Shown piece by piece: positions 55,254 to 63,471 of a stretch of 64,000 bases of DNA. Made by a program: the position numbers and the translations under genes. The notes under the pieces were generated by a model. That model was not told the DNA's origin. It was given only the letters and a program-made list of their open reading frames with translations, and did no database searches. The DNA comes from JBBRZM01 sp963813635 (GTDB lineage Bacteria; Actinomycetota; Acidimicrobiia; IMCC26256; JBBRZM01). Position 1 is the stretch's first letter. The number at the start of each line of letters is the position of its first letter. The stretch covers positions 248,001-312,000 of the forward strand of contig CAWEZO010000007.1 of assembly GCA_963813635.1 (NCBI GenBank). The letters run 5' to 3'.

Positions 55254-56407
55254 GCTTCTTGCTCACCGAGGAGCAGCAGCAGCTCAAGGCGGCGCTACGG
55301 CGCTTCGCCGACAAGGAGATCGCGCCGCAGGCAGCCGCAGCCGACGAACGCGAGGAGTATCCCTGGGCGTCGTTCGACGCCTGGCGCGACTCGGGCTTCG
55401 TGCGGGCCCTGTACCCCGAAGCGCTCGGCGGTGAGGGCGGCGACACCATGACCTACGCGCTCGCCGTCGAGGAGGTGGCGCGTGTCTGTGCGTCGTCGTC
55501 GCTCTTCGTGCTCATCTCGCGACTCGCGATGTCGGTGCTGATGCGCCACGGCACTCCCGCGTTGCAGACGAAATATGTGCCACGCGTCGCGTCGGGCGAG
55601 TGCCAGGCGAGCTACTGCCTGTCGGAGCCCAACGCCGGCAGCGACGTCGCGTCGATGGCGATGCGGGCTGTGCGCGACGGCGACCACTACGTGCTCTCGG
55701 GCACCAAGGTGTGGATCACCAACGCGGGGATCTCCGACTTCTACACCGTGTTCGCCAAGACCGATCCCGATGCCGGCTACCGGGGGATCAGCGCGTTCGT
55801 GGTCGAGAAGACGTTCCCCGGCTTCTCGATCGGCAAGCTCGAGCACAAGATGGGTGTGCGCGGCTCACCGACGGGCGAGATCGTGCTCGACGACGTGCCG
55901 GTGCCGGCCGAGAATCTCATCGGCGAAGAGGGCCGCGCGTTCGGCTACGCGATGGCCGCGCTCGACGCGTCGCGGCCGATCGTCGGCGCGCAGGCCGTCG
56001 GCATCGCGCAGGGTGCGCTCGATGTCGCGGCGCGGTACGTGACCGAGCGCCGTCAGTTCGATCAGCGCATCGCCGACTTCCAGGGCATCCAGTTCATGCT
56101 CGCCGACATGGCCACGCAGCTCGAAGCGGCTCGACTCCTCGTGTACTCGGCCTGCGCCAGGATCGATGCCGGCGACCCCGGCGTCACCCGGGCCTCGGCG
56201 ATGGCGAAGCTCTTCGCGTCCGATACCGCCATGCGCGTCACCACCGACGCGGTGCAACTGTTCGGCGGCGCGGGCTACACGCGCGATTTCCCCGTGGAGC
56301 GCATGATGCGGGACGCCAAGGTGACGCAGATCTACGAAGGCACCAACCAGGTGCAGCGCATCGTCATCGCCCGCCGTGTGCTCGACGAGCTGCCCCCGGA
56401 GAGCTGA
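55250..56407 (+). CDS. acyl-CoA dehydrogenase
   Basis: 385-aa FAD enzyme, intact. FLLTEEQQQLKAALRRFADKEIAPQA, CLSEPNAGSDVASMAMRAV, WITNAGISDFYTVFAKTD, GVRGSPTGEIVLDDVPVPAENLIGEEG, TERRQFDQRIADFQGIQFMLADMAT, and the C-terminal QLFGGAGYTRDFPVERMMRDAKVTQIYEGTNQVQRIVIAR holding the catalytic Glu (YEGTNQ). Short- or branched-chain type (butyryl/isovaleryl-CoA-like). Follows genes for branched-chain amino acid synthesis, but its own direction is catabolic. Confidence 0.9.
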   Translation: MSFLLTEEQQQLKAALRRFADKEIAPQAAAADEREEYPWASFDAWRDSGFVRALYPEALGGEGGDTMTYALAVEEVARVCASSSLFVLISRLAMSVLMRHGTPALQTKYVPRVASGECQASYCLSEPNAGSDVASMAMRAVRDGDHYVLSGTKVWITNAGISDFYTVFAKTDPDAGYRGISAFVVEKTFPGFSIGKLEHKMGVRGSPTGEIVLDDVPVPAENLIGEEGRAFGYAMAALDASRPIVGAQAVGIAQGALDVAARYVTERRQFDQRIADFQGIQFMLADMATQLEAARLLVYSACARIDAGDPGVTRASAMAKLFASDTAMRVTTDAVQLFGGAGYTRDFPVERMMRDAKVTQIYEGTNQVQRIVIARRVLDELPPES

Positions 56408-56430
56408 CCGGCGCCTCGTACACTCCCCGG

Positions 56431-57862
56431 ATGGCCGCCGTCCGGGTCCGCTTCTCACCCGCGCCGAGCGGGTCGCTGCACGTGGGCTCGGCGCACACCG
56501 CGCTGTTCAACTGGCTGTTCGCGCGCCATCACGGCGGCACGTTCATCTTGCGCATCGAAGACACCGACGTCACGCGGTCTCGTGCCGAGTGGGTCGAGGG
56601 CATCCAGACGACCATGGCCTGGCTCGGCCTCGATTGGGACGAAGGCCCAGTGCTCCAGAGCACCCGCTTCGCGGGCTACCTCGCGGCCGCCGATCAGCTG
56701 ATCGCCAGCGGCGATGCGTACGAGTGCTACTGCACCGAAGAGGAGCTGAAGGCGCGCAACGAGGCGGCGAAGGCCGCCGGCCGTCCTCCCGGCTACGACG
56801 GCCACTGCCGCGACCTCTCGCCCGACGAGCGAGCCGTGCTCGCGGCCGAGGGCCGCACCGCCTCGATCCGGTTCCGTTCGCCCGACGACGGCGTCAGCAC
56901 GTTCGACGATCTCATCCGCGGCGAGGTCAGCGTCGAGTGGGCCCACATCGCGGACTTCGTCATCGTGCGCTCGGGCGGCACCCCGCTGTTCTTCCTCGCC
57001 AACGCCGTCGACGACCTCGAGATGGCGATCACGCACGTCATCCGGGGTGAGGACCTGCTCGACTCCACGCACCGCGTGCTCGCGCTCCGGGCCGCGCTCG
57101 GGGTGACCGACCGACCGGTGTACGCACACCTGCCGCTGCTGGTCGGCGCCGACCGCGGCAAGCTCTCGAAGCGTCACGGCGCGGTGGCGCTCGAAGACTT
57201 CCATCACGACGGCTACCTGGCCGAGGCAGTCCTCAATTACCTCGCGCTTCTCGGCTGGGCGCCCGAAGACGGCCGCGAGGTGCTGGAGCCCGAGCAGATC
57301 GTGGCCGGCTTCGAGCTCGAGCGCGTGACCCACTCGGCGGCCTTCTTCGACCACCAGAAGCTCGACTGGATGAACGGCGAGCACCTGCGCGCCCTCCCAC
57401 TCGACGAGCTCGACGACGCGCGCCCGGCCGTTCGCCGTCGAGCGGTTCGGCTCTTCGCTCGATACCGGCACGTTCCATGGCGCCCTGCGAATCGGTCAGG
57501 AGCGGGCGGTCACGCTCGTCGCCCTCGTCGGCCAGATGGACTTCCTCTTCGTCGATGACGCCGACTTCGCGATCGAGCCCGAGTCGTGGGACCGGCTCGT
57601 GGCCACCGACCAGGTCGGGGCGATCCTGGATGCCGTGCTCGCCCACCTCGAGACCTGCGACTGGACGGTTGACGCGATCGACCTGCGGCCCGTGCTCCAG
57701 CCGCTCGGCGTGAAGCCCTCCAAGGGGCTCACCGCCGTGTACACCGCGGTCGAAGGGCGCCGCGCGGGTCTCCCGCTGTTCGACTCGATCCACCTGCTCG
57801 GCCGCGAGCGCGCGCTGACCCGAGTACGCGCGGCTCGCGACCGGCTCCACGGCGGCGGATGA
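56431..57862 (+). CDS. gltX: glutamyl-tRNA synthetase (one frameshift)
   Basis: Class I synthetase of about 476 aa. HIGH-type motif in SPAPSGSLHVGSAHTALFNWLFARHHGG, RIEDTDVTRSRAEWVEGI, FLANAVDDLEMAITHVIRGEDLLDST and KMSKS-type LLVGADRGKLSKRHGA; C-terminal anticodon-binding domain after the break. One inserted base near 57425. TACACT six bases before the ATG suggests a leaderless start. tRNA-Gln and tRNA-Glu genes lie 650-850 bp downstream; in actinobacteria a non-discriminating GltX charges both, with GatCAB converting Glu-tRNA-Gln. Confidence 0.9.
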
Positions 57863-58527
57863 TGCCGTTCCGCAGGACGCGCTGGGTGATCGGTGTCGTG
57901 GTGCTGCTCGGCTTCACGTACTTCGCGGTGACATTCGTGCAGGTGTGGTGGGCTGCACGTCACGACAGCACACGCCGGTCGCAAGCCATCGTCGTGCTCG
58001 GGGCGGCGCAGTACAACGGCCGGCCGACCGCGGTGTTCCGCGCCCGCCTCGATCACGCCGCCCAGCTGTACCACGACCACATCGCGCCGATGATCGTCGT
58101 CACGGGCGGCAAACAGCCCGGCGACAAGTTCACCGAAGCCGGCGCGGGCGCCGACTACCTGCACGGCAAAGGAATCCCCGACGCCGCGATCCTGCGCGAG
58201 ACCACGTCTGTGTCCTCGTGGGAGTCGCTCGCCGCGTCGGCGCGCATCCTGAAACAACGCGGCGTCACCAAGGTCACGCTCGTCTCCGACCCGTTCCACT
58301 CGCTGCGCATCCGCCTCATCGCCGATGACCTCGGACTCGACGCGGTGACGTCACCCACGCACACGAGCCCGATCACCGGCATCAGTGAGTGGCGACGCTT
58401 CTTCAATGAGTCAGTGCGCGTCGCGGTCGGACGGATCATCGGGTTCAACCGGTTGTCGCGCACCGGGCGGGTGGGGAAGCTCGTGTCGGGAGTCGCTATC
58501 CTGGCGACACCTTCGGGGGTGGTGTAA
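57859..58527 (+). CDS. DUF218 (YdcF/ElyC-like) membrane protein
   Basis: 222 aa. One N-terminal membrane helix (WVIGVVVLLGFTYFAVTFV), then the DUF218 domain: QAIVVLGAAQYNGRPTAVFRARLDHAAQLY, MIVVTGGKQPGDKFTEA, SSWESLAASARILKQRGVTKVTLVSDPFHSLRI. Related proteins act in envelope or peptidoglycan metabolism. ATG-ATG overlaps the gltX stop. The last four sense codons and the TAA stop lie inside tRNA-Gln, so the gene ends within the tRNA sequence. Confidence 0.8.
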   Translation: MMPFRRTRWVIGVVVLLGFTYFAVTFVQVWWAARHDSTRRSQAIVVLGAAQYNGRPTAVFRARLDHAAQLYHDHIAPMIVVTGGKQPGDKFTEAGAGADYLHGKGIPDAAILRETTSVSSWESLAASARILKQRGVTKVTLVSDPFHSLRIRLIADDLGLDAVTSPTHTSPITGISEWRRFFNESVRVAVGRIIGFNRLSRTGRVGKLVSGVAILATPSGVV

Positions 58528-58584
58528 TCGGTAACACAACAGGTTCTGGTCCTGTCGTTGGGGGTTCGAGTCCTCCCCCCCGAG
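58513..58584 (+). tRNA. tRNA-Gln (anticodon CTG)
   Basis: 72 nt without encoded CCA. Acceptor stem TCGGGGG (58513-58519) with CCCCCGA (58577-58583), T arm GGGGG-TTCGAGT-CCTCC, anticodon loop TTCTGGT. It overlaps the 3' end of the DUF218 gene by 15 nt. Confidence 0.88.
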
Positions 58585-58641
58585 CCCGCCGGCGAGTCGC
58601 CATCTCGCCGGTCGCACGCCGCGATCGATCGGTGTGCACCC

Positions 58642-58714
58642 GGCCCCGTCGTCTAGTGGCCTAGGACGCCGCCCTCTCAAGGCGGAAGCGGCAGTTCGAA
58701 TCTGCTCGGGGCTG
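58642..58714 (+). tRNA. tRNA-Glu (anticodon CTC)
   Basis: 73 nt. Acceptor GGCCCCG (58642-58648) pairs with CGGGGCT (58707-58713), D arm GTCTAGTGGCCTAGGAC, anticodon stem-loop GCCGCCCTCTCAAGGCGG, T loop TTCGAAT. No encoded CCA. Confidence 0.9.
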
Positions 58715-58719
58715 CTCCC

Positions 58720-58756
58720 GGGCCCGGCCTCGTTCGGAGGTCGGGCCCTGTTCTTT
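58720..58756 (+). terminator. tRNA operon terminator
   Basis: 12-bp stem GGGCCCGGCCTC/GAGGTCGGGCCC (58720-58748, one G-U) with a 5-nt loop, then TGTTCTTT, six bases after tRNA-Glu. Confidence 0.7.
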
Positions 58757-59391
58757 GGTCGCGCTCTCCCCGCCGTCGGGATCCTCGCCGGCGTCGCTTC
58801 GGGACCGGCGCCGGTTCCCTCGCGCACGGTGCAGCCGGCGCCATGCTCGATCGCGTTCGCGTCCTCCTCGACCGCGCTCGCCGCGCTCGTCGCGGCGTCA
58901 CGTGTCGCGCCGGCGTGTGCCGCGGTCGCGCGTGCAGCGCGGTTTCGGCGCGTGAGCGGTCTCTGACGCGCTCAAATTCACTCTTCTCGCGCGACGCGTG
59001 TTGTCCGTTCTGCACTAATCCGTTTGCATCGCAATCCGCGAATCTTGCTGTCATCACGAAATTTTTTTCTTGATGTGCACACCGGCGAACGCGTGGCGTT
59101 GTCAAGCGTTGTCATCGTCAACGCGACGACGCACGCGACGACGTCACGCGCGTGTGTTGATGGCGCGAATCTGTTGTATCTATTGCGATCGAGCGGCGAA
59201 TTCATCGTTCGCACGGGTGCGCGCGACACGTGCAGCGCGCGTGACAACAAACTCGCGCGAGGTGTGGACATCGCGTGCCGACACGCGGCGCGCGGACGTG
59301 CAAAACATCGGAAATGCTTGACCTTGCATGCCGAATACGTTCAACTTCTCTGGGTACACGCGCACAGCGCGAGCCGAACGCGGAGGTTGGC
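58757..59391. other. 635-bp non-coding stretch upstream of HU
   Basis: No convincing gene. Several frames are open, but their translations are Arg/Ala/Ser-rich without motifs, and third-position GC is low compared with neighbours. The second half is locally AT-richer, with a run of seven T at about 59064. Probably the promoter and long leader of the HU gene. A loose TTGATG/TATCTA pair at 59158-59179 is a possible promoter. Confidence 0.5.
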
Positions 59392-59679
59392 GTGAACAAG
59401 TCTGAGCTCGTTGACGCGGTCGTGGCGAACGCGACAGCAGAAGGCGCGGACCTCGGCAGAGGTGACGCCGAGAAGGCCGTGAACGCGTTCATCAAGGCAG
59501 TGCAGGACGCGGTATCGCAAGGCGACAAGGTCACGTTGCCGGGCTTCGGTGCCTGGTCACGCACAGATCGTGCCGCTCGCATGGGGCGTAATCCGCGCAC
59601 CGGCGAGCCGGTCAATATCGCGGCGTCGAAGGGCGTGAAGTTCTCGGCGGGAGCCGCCTTCAAGTCCGCCGTGAAGTAG
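59392..59679 (+). CDS. HU-family nucleoid DNA-binding protein
   Basis: 95 aa, intact. NKSELVDAVVANATAEGADLGRGDAEKAVNAFIKAVQDAV forms the dimerisation helices; GDKVTLPGFGAWSRTDRAARMGRNPRTGEPVNIAASKGVKFSAGAAFK holds the DNA-bending arms with the conserved RNP. GTG at 59392 follows GGAGG. It stops at the end of the HU fold: the Lys/Ala-rich tail found on mycobacterial HupB is absent and is instead encoded by the next gene. Confidence 0.92.
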   Translation: MNKSELVDAVVANATAEGADLGRGDAEKAVNAFIKAVQDAVSQGDKVTLPGFGAWSRTDRAARMGRNPRTGEPVNIAASKGVKFSAGAAFKSAVK

Positions 59680-59743
59680 GTGCGAGGGGCGTCTTGCCGT
59701 TCGACCTGCATTCGACAGTAACCCGACTAGAGAGGTGGTGACC

Positions 59744-60121
59744 GTGCCTCCGGCAAAGAGACGAACAGCACGGAAGTCAGCAGCAAAGAAGACGGCGCGT
59801 AAGCCGGCGAAGAGAAAAGCACCCGCGAAGCGGCGTGCGGCGAAGAAGACGGCGGCACGTAAGCCGGCGAAGCGTCGCAAGGCTGTTAAGCGCAAGGGTC
59901 CGGCGAAGAAGCGGGCGGCGAAGAAGCTCCCGCGTAAGCCGGCGAAGCGTCGCAAGGCAGTGAAGCGCAAGGGTCCGGCGAAGAAGCGGGCGGCGAAGAA
60001 GCTCCCGCGTAAGCCGGCGAAGCGTCGCAAGGCTGTCAAGCGCAAGGGTCCGGCGAAGAAGCGGGCGGCCAAGAAGGCCACTCGCAAGCCGGCCAAGCGT
60101 CGTCCTGCGAAGCGTCGCTAG
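59744..60121 (+). CDS. histone H1-like Lys/Arg/Ala/Pro-rich repeat protein
   Basis: 125 aa, almost entirely Lys, Arg, Ala and Pro in RKPAKR and AAKK units, like the tail of HupB or eukaryotic H1. Three 25-residue repeats make up the middle. No folded domain is predicted; it should bind DNA or RNA electrostatically. GTG at 59744 is chosen because GAGAGG precedes it by eight bases; GTG at 59735 overlaps that site. It lies 64 bp after HU and probably shares its transcript. Confidence 0.85.
   Translation: MPPAKRRTARKSAAKKTARKPAKRKAPAKRRAAKKTAARKPAKRRKAVKRKGPAKKRAAKKLPRKPAKRRKAVKRKGPAKKRAAKKLPRKPAKRRKAVKRKGPAKKRAAKKATRKPAKRRPAKRR
59858..60082 (+). repeat. three 75-bp tandem repeats
   Basis: Copies at 59858-59932, 59933-60007 and 60008-60082, nearly identical at DNA level; the third differs mainly at its end. 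Each encodes a 25-residue basic unit starting RKPAKRRKAVKRKGPAKKR. Recent expansion by recombination or slippage is likely. Confidence 0.9.
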
Positions 60122-60145
60122 CCGCTACACCGTCCACACCCAAGC

Positions 60146-60175
60146 AGATGGAGGGGCCTTCGGGTCCCTCCATCT
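60146..60175 (+). terminator. strong UUCG-tetraloop hairpin
   Basis: 13-bp stem (AGATGGAGGG..CC with GG..CCCTCCATCT) closed by TTCG at 60159-60162, 24 bp after the basic protein stop and 31 bp before the convergent deacetylase end. Probable bidirectional terminator. Confidence 0.7.
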
Positions 60176-60206
60176 ACGCGTCGCGACAGTCGCGGCCGGC
60201 GCGCGA

Positions 60207-61061
60207 TCAGAGGTCGTCGATGCGCTTGAACGCTTCCGCCTCCATGGTCGCGCTCCCTGCGCCGTCGGGATACCCGCCGGCGCCCCTTTGGAGCGGTCGC
60301 CGCTCCGTGCTCGCGCACGGTGAGACCGGCGCCAAGCTCGACTCGCTGCGCTCGCTCGTCGCGCGCGCTGCGTCGCGTGCCTCGTCAACAATGCGTGTCG
60401 CGAACGCGTCGCGTTGCGCAGTGGCCGACGGCGAGTCGGCTTCGATACCCATCGTCGAACGCCACTGGCTCCGGTGACACAGCAACGCCGCAACCTTTTG
60501 GTCGACGAAACCTTCCACGCGTTCGAGATGGTCGACCTCTTCGGCCTCGAATAACAGCAGAGTCTGCGGACGGTGCGGTGCGAGCTCCTGCTCAGGGAAG
60601 AACAGCGGGTCGCGTGCGTCGACGATCGCATCGATCGTGAGCTCGCCGGCGCGGCGATGATCGGGGTGGAGCCGGTATCGCTTCCAGGGGTCGTGACCGA
60701 GCACGACGTCGGGGCGAATCCGGCGCAGCACGGCGCAGACGGCCGCCCGCTCCTCTCGCCCGTTCTCGAGCTCGCCGTCGACGGCGCCCAGCGTCTGCAC
60801 GGTGTCGCTTCCCAGCGTTGCAGCCGCGGCTCGTTGCTCCTCGAGCCGGACGCGCGTGAGGTCGTGCACGTCGATGACGGGGTCCCAGGAGCCCTTCGAG
60901 CCGTCGGTGAGCACGAGGAGGTGGACCGAGGCGCCGCCCGCGGCCCATTTGGCGAGCGTTGCCCCGCAGCCGAACTCGATGTCGTCGGGGTGCGCGCCGA
61001 TCGCCAGGACTCGCCCCGGCACCGCAAGATCGACGGTCGCCGGAGTGCGAGTGTCGCTCAC
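60207..61061 (-). CDS. PIG-L/LmbE family deacetylase
   Basis: 284-aa zinc-dependent N-deacetylase: AIGAHPDDIEFGCG (zinc-binding AHPDD), LTDGSKGSWD, GHDPWKRYRLHPDHRRAGELTIDAI (third zinc His). Family members include MshB and Mca of mycothiol metabolism and GlcNAc-PI deacetylase. The C-terminal region (after residue ~225) is Ser/Arg-rich and less conserved. Mycothiol use is supported by mscR in this window, so an MshB/Mca-like role is possible but not shown. ATGA overlap with cofC. Confidence 0.8.
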   Translation of the reverse strand: MSDTRTPATVDLAVPGRVLAIGAHPDDIEFGCGATLAKWAAGGASVHLLVLTDGSKGSWDPVIDVHDLTRVRLEEQRAAAATLGSDTVQTLGAVDGELENGREERAAVCAVLRRIRPDVVLGHDPWKRYRLHPDHRRAGELTIDAIVDARDPLFFPEQELAPHRPQTLLLFEAEEVDHLERVEGFVDQKVAALLCHRSQWRSTMGIEADSPSATAQRDAFATRIVDEARDAARATSERSESSLAPVSPCASTERRPLQRGAGGYPDGAGSATMEAEAFKRIDDL

Positions 61062-61609
61062 GGAATCAGCTCGGCTTCGGCGAGGTCGGCCGGCACGTCG
61101 ACGTCGAACGCGAGGTCGGGGTCGCGCACGACACGCAGCCCGAGGCCCAGTCGCCGCGACTCGGCTGCGTGACGCCGGAACGAGCCCGGTCCGTAGGCGA
61201 AGCGGAACGGTGCGTCGGCCGGCAGCGAGAGCACGGGTGTGCCGTCATCGCGGTGGCACGGCACCAGCGCGGTAATCGGTCGAGATCCGTCGCGGGCGAT
61301 GCCGCCGAGCGCGCGCGCCCGGGCGAGATCGGCGTGGGCCACGATCACGCGTGCGCAGCGACGCCGGCGGAAATGCTCGCGACCCACGTCGGCCGCGGCG
61401 TCGAGCGTGCCCGGATCGGCGAGCACCGTCAGGCCGAGCTCGGCGGCCCAGTCGAGCACTTCGGGGGCACTCGACACCACGACCACCGGCAGATCACCGG
61501 CCGCGGCCACGACCGTCGCCGCAAGCCGGCGACCGAGGTCGGCGCGGTCGGCGCCGGCCACACGCGTGGCCAGGCGGGCCTTGCCGAGAGCGAAGGCCCG
61601 GATGGGCAC
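61058..61609 (-). CDS. cofC: 2-phospho-L-lactate/phosphoenolpyruvate guanylyltransferase
   Basis: 183-aa nucleotidyltransferase of coenzyme F420 synthesis (CofC/FbiD). FALGKARLATRVAGADRADLGRRLAATV at the N-terminus, VVVVSSAPEVLDWAAELGLTVLADPGTLDAAADVG, VIVAHADLARA, and LVPCHRDDGTPVLSLPADAPFRFAYGPGSFRRHAAESRRLGL are typical. Activates the three-carbon phospho-acid for FbiA. F420 is widespread in actinobacteria. Encoded with a PIG-L deacetylase. Confidence 0.85.
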   Translation of the reverse strand: MPIRAFALGKARLATRVAGADRADLGRRLAATVVAAAGDLPVVVVSSAPEVLDWAAELGLTVLADPGTLDAAADVGREHFRRRRCARVIVAHADLARARALGGIARDGSRPITALVPCHRDDGTPVLSLPADAPFRFAYGPGSFRRHAAESRRLGLGLRVVRDPDLAFDVDVPADLAEAELIP

Positions 61610-61718
61610 GACGACCCCTGTCGTTCGCGGCGGCGTTCAACGGCATCGCCATGCAGTGAAGGCACACCGTCCGATCTCGACCGATTCAAGCTGCATCTTC
61701 GTGCGTATGCTACCGGCC

Positions 61719-62440
61719 GTGGAAATCGTGTATCCCGTCCTGCGCTCGACATGCGTCATACCTGTGCGTCACGGGATGCAGTGGACGATCGAAGACGGGC
61801 ACCGCATCCCGGTGCGTGGGCCGGTGATTCTCGCGACCAATCACACGTCGTACCTGGATCCGTTCGCGCTCGCCAACGTCGCCGACCGACGTCATCGGCG
61901 GGTGCGTTTCCTCGCCAAAGCCGAGCTGTTCGACAAGCGGGGCGTCGGCTTCCTGCTTCGTCACGCCCGCCAGATCCCCGTCAAACGCGAGACCGCCGAC
62001 GCGGCCGGGTCGCTCGACCCCGCGGTCGAGGCGCTGCGCCGGGGCGAGTGCGTCTCGGTGTTCCCCGAGGGCACCATCTCGCTCGACTTGGAACCGATGG
62101 CGGCCAAGACGGGCACCGCGCGCCTTGCCGAGCAGTCCGGAGTGCCGGTCACGCCCGTGGGGCTCTGGGGCGCCCACCGGACCCTCTTCAAGGGCCGCAA
62201 GCCGCGGTGGCGGTGGGGGATCGCCGAGGTGGCAGTGGTCGGGCAACCGGTGCCCATCGGCGCCCACGAGGATGTGCACGCCGCCACGGAGCGGATCATG
62301 GTTGCAATCGCAGCGTGCGTCGCGCGCGCCCGCGAGATCTATCCCCAGCGCCCCGAGCCCGGAGAGGACGACTGGTGGGTACGAAGACCCGAGACCGTCA
62401 TGGTGCATCGGGCGCAGGCGACCGAAGCGGGGGAGCATGA
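61719..62440 (+). CDS. PlsC-like 1-acylglycerol-3-phosphate acyltransferase, stop not found in frame
   Basis: Membrane-associated acyltransferase. Motif I ILATNHTSYLDPFAL (NHxSxxD), motif III VSVFPEGTISLDLEP, motif IV VTPVGLWGA. GTG at 61719 has TATGCT exactly seven bases upstream (leaderless pattern). The conserved domain ends near DDWWVRRPE at 62390, but the frame then stays open, running 700 bp into gpsA until 63155. If one base is lost or gained near 62400 the gene would stop at TGA 62438-62440, forming an ATGA overlap with gpsA; that end is given here. Confidence 0.7.
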
Positions 62441-63471
62441 GCACGAGCACGAGCACGAGCACGAGCAGCGTCGCGGTCATCGGCGCGGGGTCCTGGGGCA
62501 CCGCGTTCGCCGGTCTCGTCGCCGGCAACGCGCCGACGGTGCTGTGGGCGCGCGAGCCCGAGCTCGTGACGAAGATCAACGCGGAGCACGAGAACACCAT
62601 GTACCTCGCGGGCATCTCGCTCCCCACCGATCTCGTCGCCACGAACGACCTGGGCGAGGCGTGCAGCGGCGCCGACGTGATCGTGATGGGGGTGCCGTCG
62701 CACGGCTATCGCGACGTGCTCACCGCCGCCGCCGACCTGATCGGCCCGCACGTGCCGGTGGTGAGTCTCTCGAAGGGCGTCGAGCAGGGCACGCTGCGAC
62801 GCATGACCGAGGTCGTCGCCGAGGTGCTGCCGGCCCACGACCCGGATCGCATCGGCGTGGTCACGGGGCCGAACCTCGCTCGCGAGGTCGCCGAGGGTCA
62901 GCCGACGGCGTCGGTGATCGCGATGCGCGACGAAGCAGTGGCTGCGCAACTGCAGCAGCTCTTCATGACCCGCACGTTCCGCGTCTATACCAACCCCGAC
63001 GTCGTCGGTTGCGAGATTGCCGGCGCGCTGAAGAACGTCATCGCGATCGCAGCCGGCATCGCGGCCGGCCTCGGCTATGGCGACAACACGAAGGGTGCGC
63101 TGATCACCCGCGGCCTGGCGGAGCTGGCCCGGCTCGGCGTGGCGCTCGGCGGTGACCCGCTCACCTTCTCGGGTCTCGCGGGCATGGGCGACCTCGTCGC
63201 CACGTGCATCAGCGACAAGAGCCGCAACCGCACGGTCGGCTTTCAGCTCGGCCAGGGACGCACGCTCGACGACATCGTCGCCGACATGCACATGGTGGCC
63301 GAGGGAGTGAAGACGACGGAGGCCGTGCTCGCGCTCGCCCAGCGCGTCGGCGTCGAGATGCCGATCTCGACGCTCGTCGGGGCGGTGCTCTATGAGGGCC
63401 GCAAGGCCGCCGAGATCGTGCCGGCGCTCATGCTGCGCGAGGCGAAGCCCGAGCTCCACGGCCTTCATTGA
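62437..63471 (+). CDS. gpsA: glycerol-3-phosphate dehydrogenase [NAD(P)+]
   Basis: 344 aa, intact. VAVIGAGSWGTAFAGLVAGNA nucleotide-binding loop, VSLSKGVEQGT, VVTGPNLAREVAEGQPTA, EIAGALKNVIAIAAGIAAGLGYGDNTKGALITRGLAEL and TFSGLAGMGDLVATC are all canonical. Makes sn-glycerol 3-phosphate for phospholipids, fitting the adjacent acyltransferase. ATG at 62437 behind GGGGGAG; the first residues are a MSTSTSTSTS run from an AGCACG microsatellite. Confidence 0.93.
   Translation: MSTSTSTSTSSVAVIGAGSWGTAFAGLVAGNAPTVLWAREPELVTKINAEHENTMYLAGISLPTDLVATNDLGEACSGADVIVMGVPSHGYRDVLTAAADLIGPHVPVVSLSKGVEQGTLRRMTEVVAEVLPAHDPDRIGVVTGPNLAREVAEGQPTASVIAMRDEAVAAQLQQLFMTRTFRVYTNPDVVGCEIAGALKNVIAIAAGIAAGLGYGDNTKGALITRGLAELARLGVALGGDPLTFSGLAGMGDLVATCISDKSRNRTVGFQLGQGRTLDDIVADMHMVAEGVKTTEAVLALAQRVGVEMPISTLVGAVLYEGRKAAEIVPALMLREAKPELHGLH
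62440..62466 (+). repeat. AGCACG hexanucleotide microsatellite
   Basis: Four tandem copies plus a partial at the 5' end of gpsA, encoding Ser-Thr repeats there and Glu-His repeats in the upstream acyltransferase frame. Length change would add or remove dipeptides without frameshift. Confidence 0.75.

Noticed and set aside
59024..59395. 123-codon plus-strand ORF before HU
   Set aside because: Low third-position GC, no motif, no ribosome site, and it runs into the HU start.
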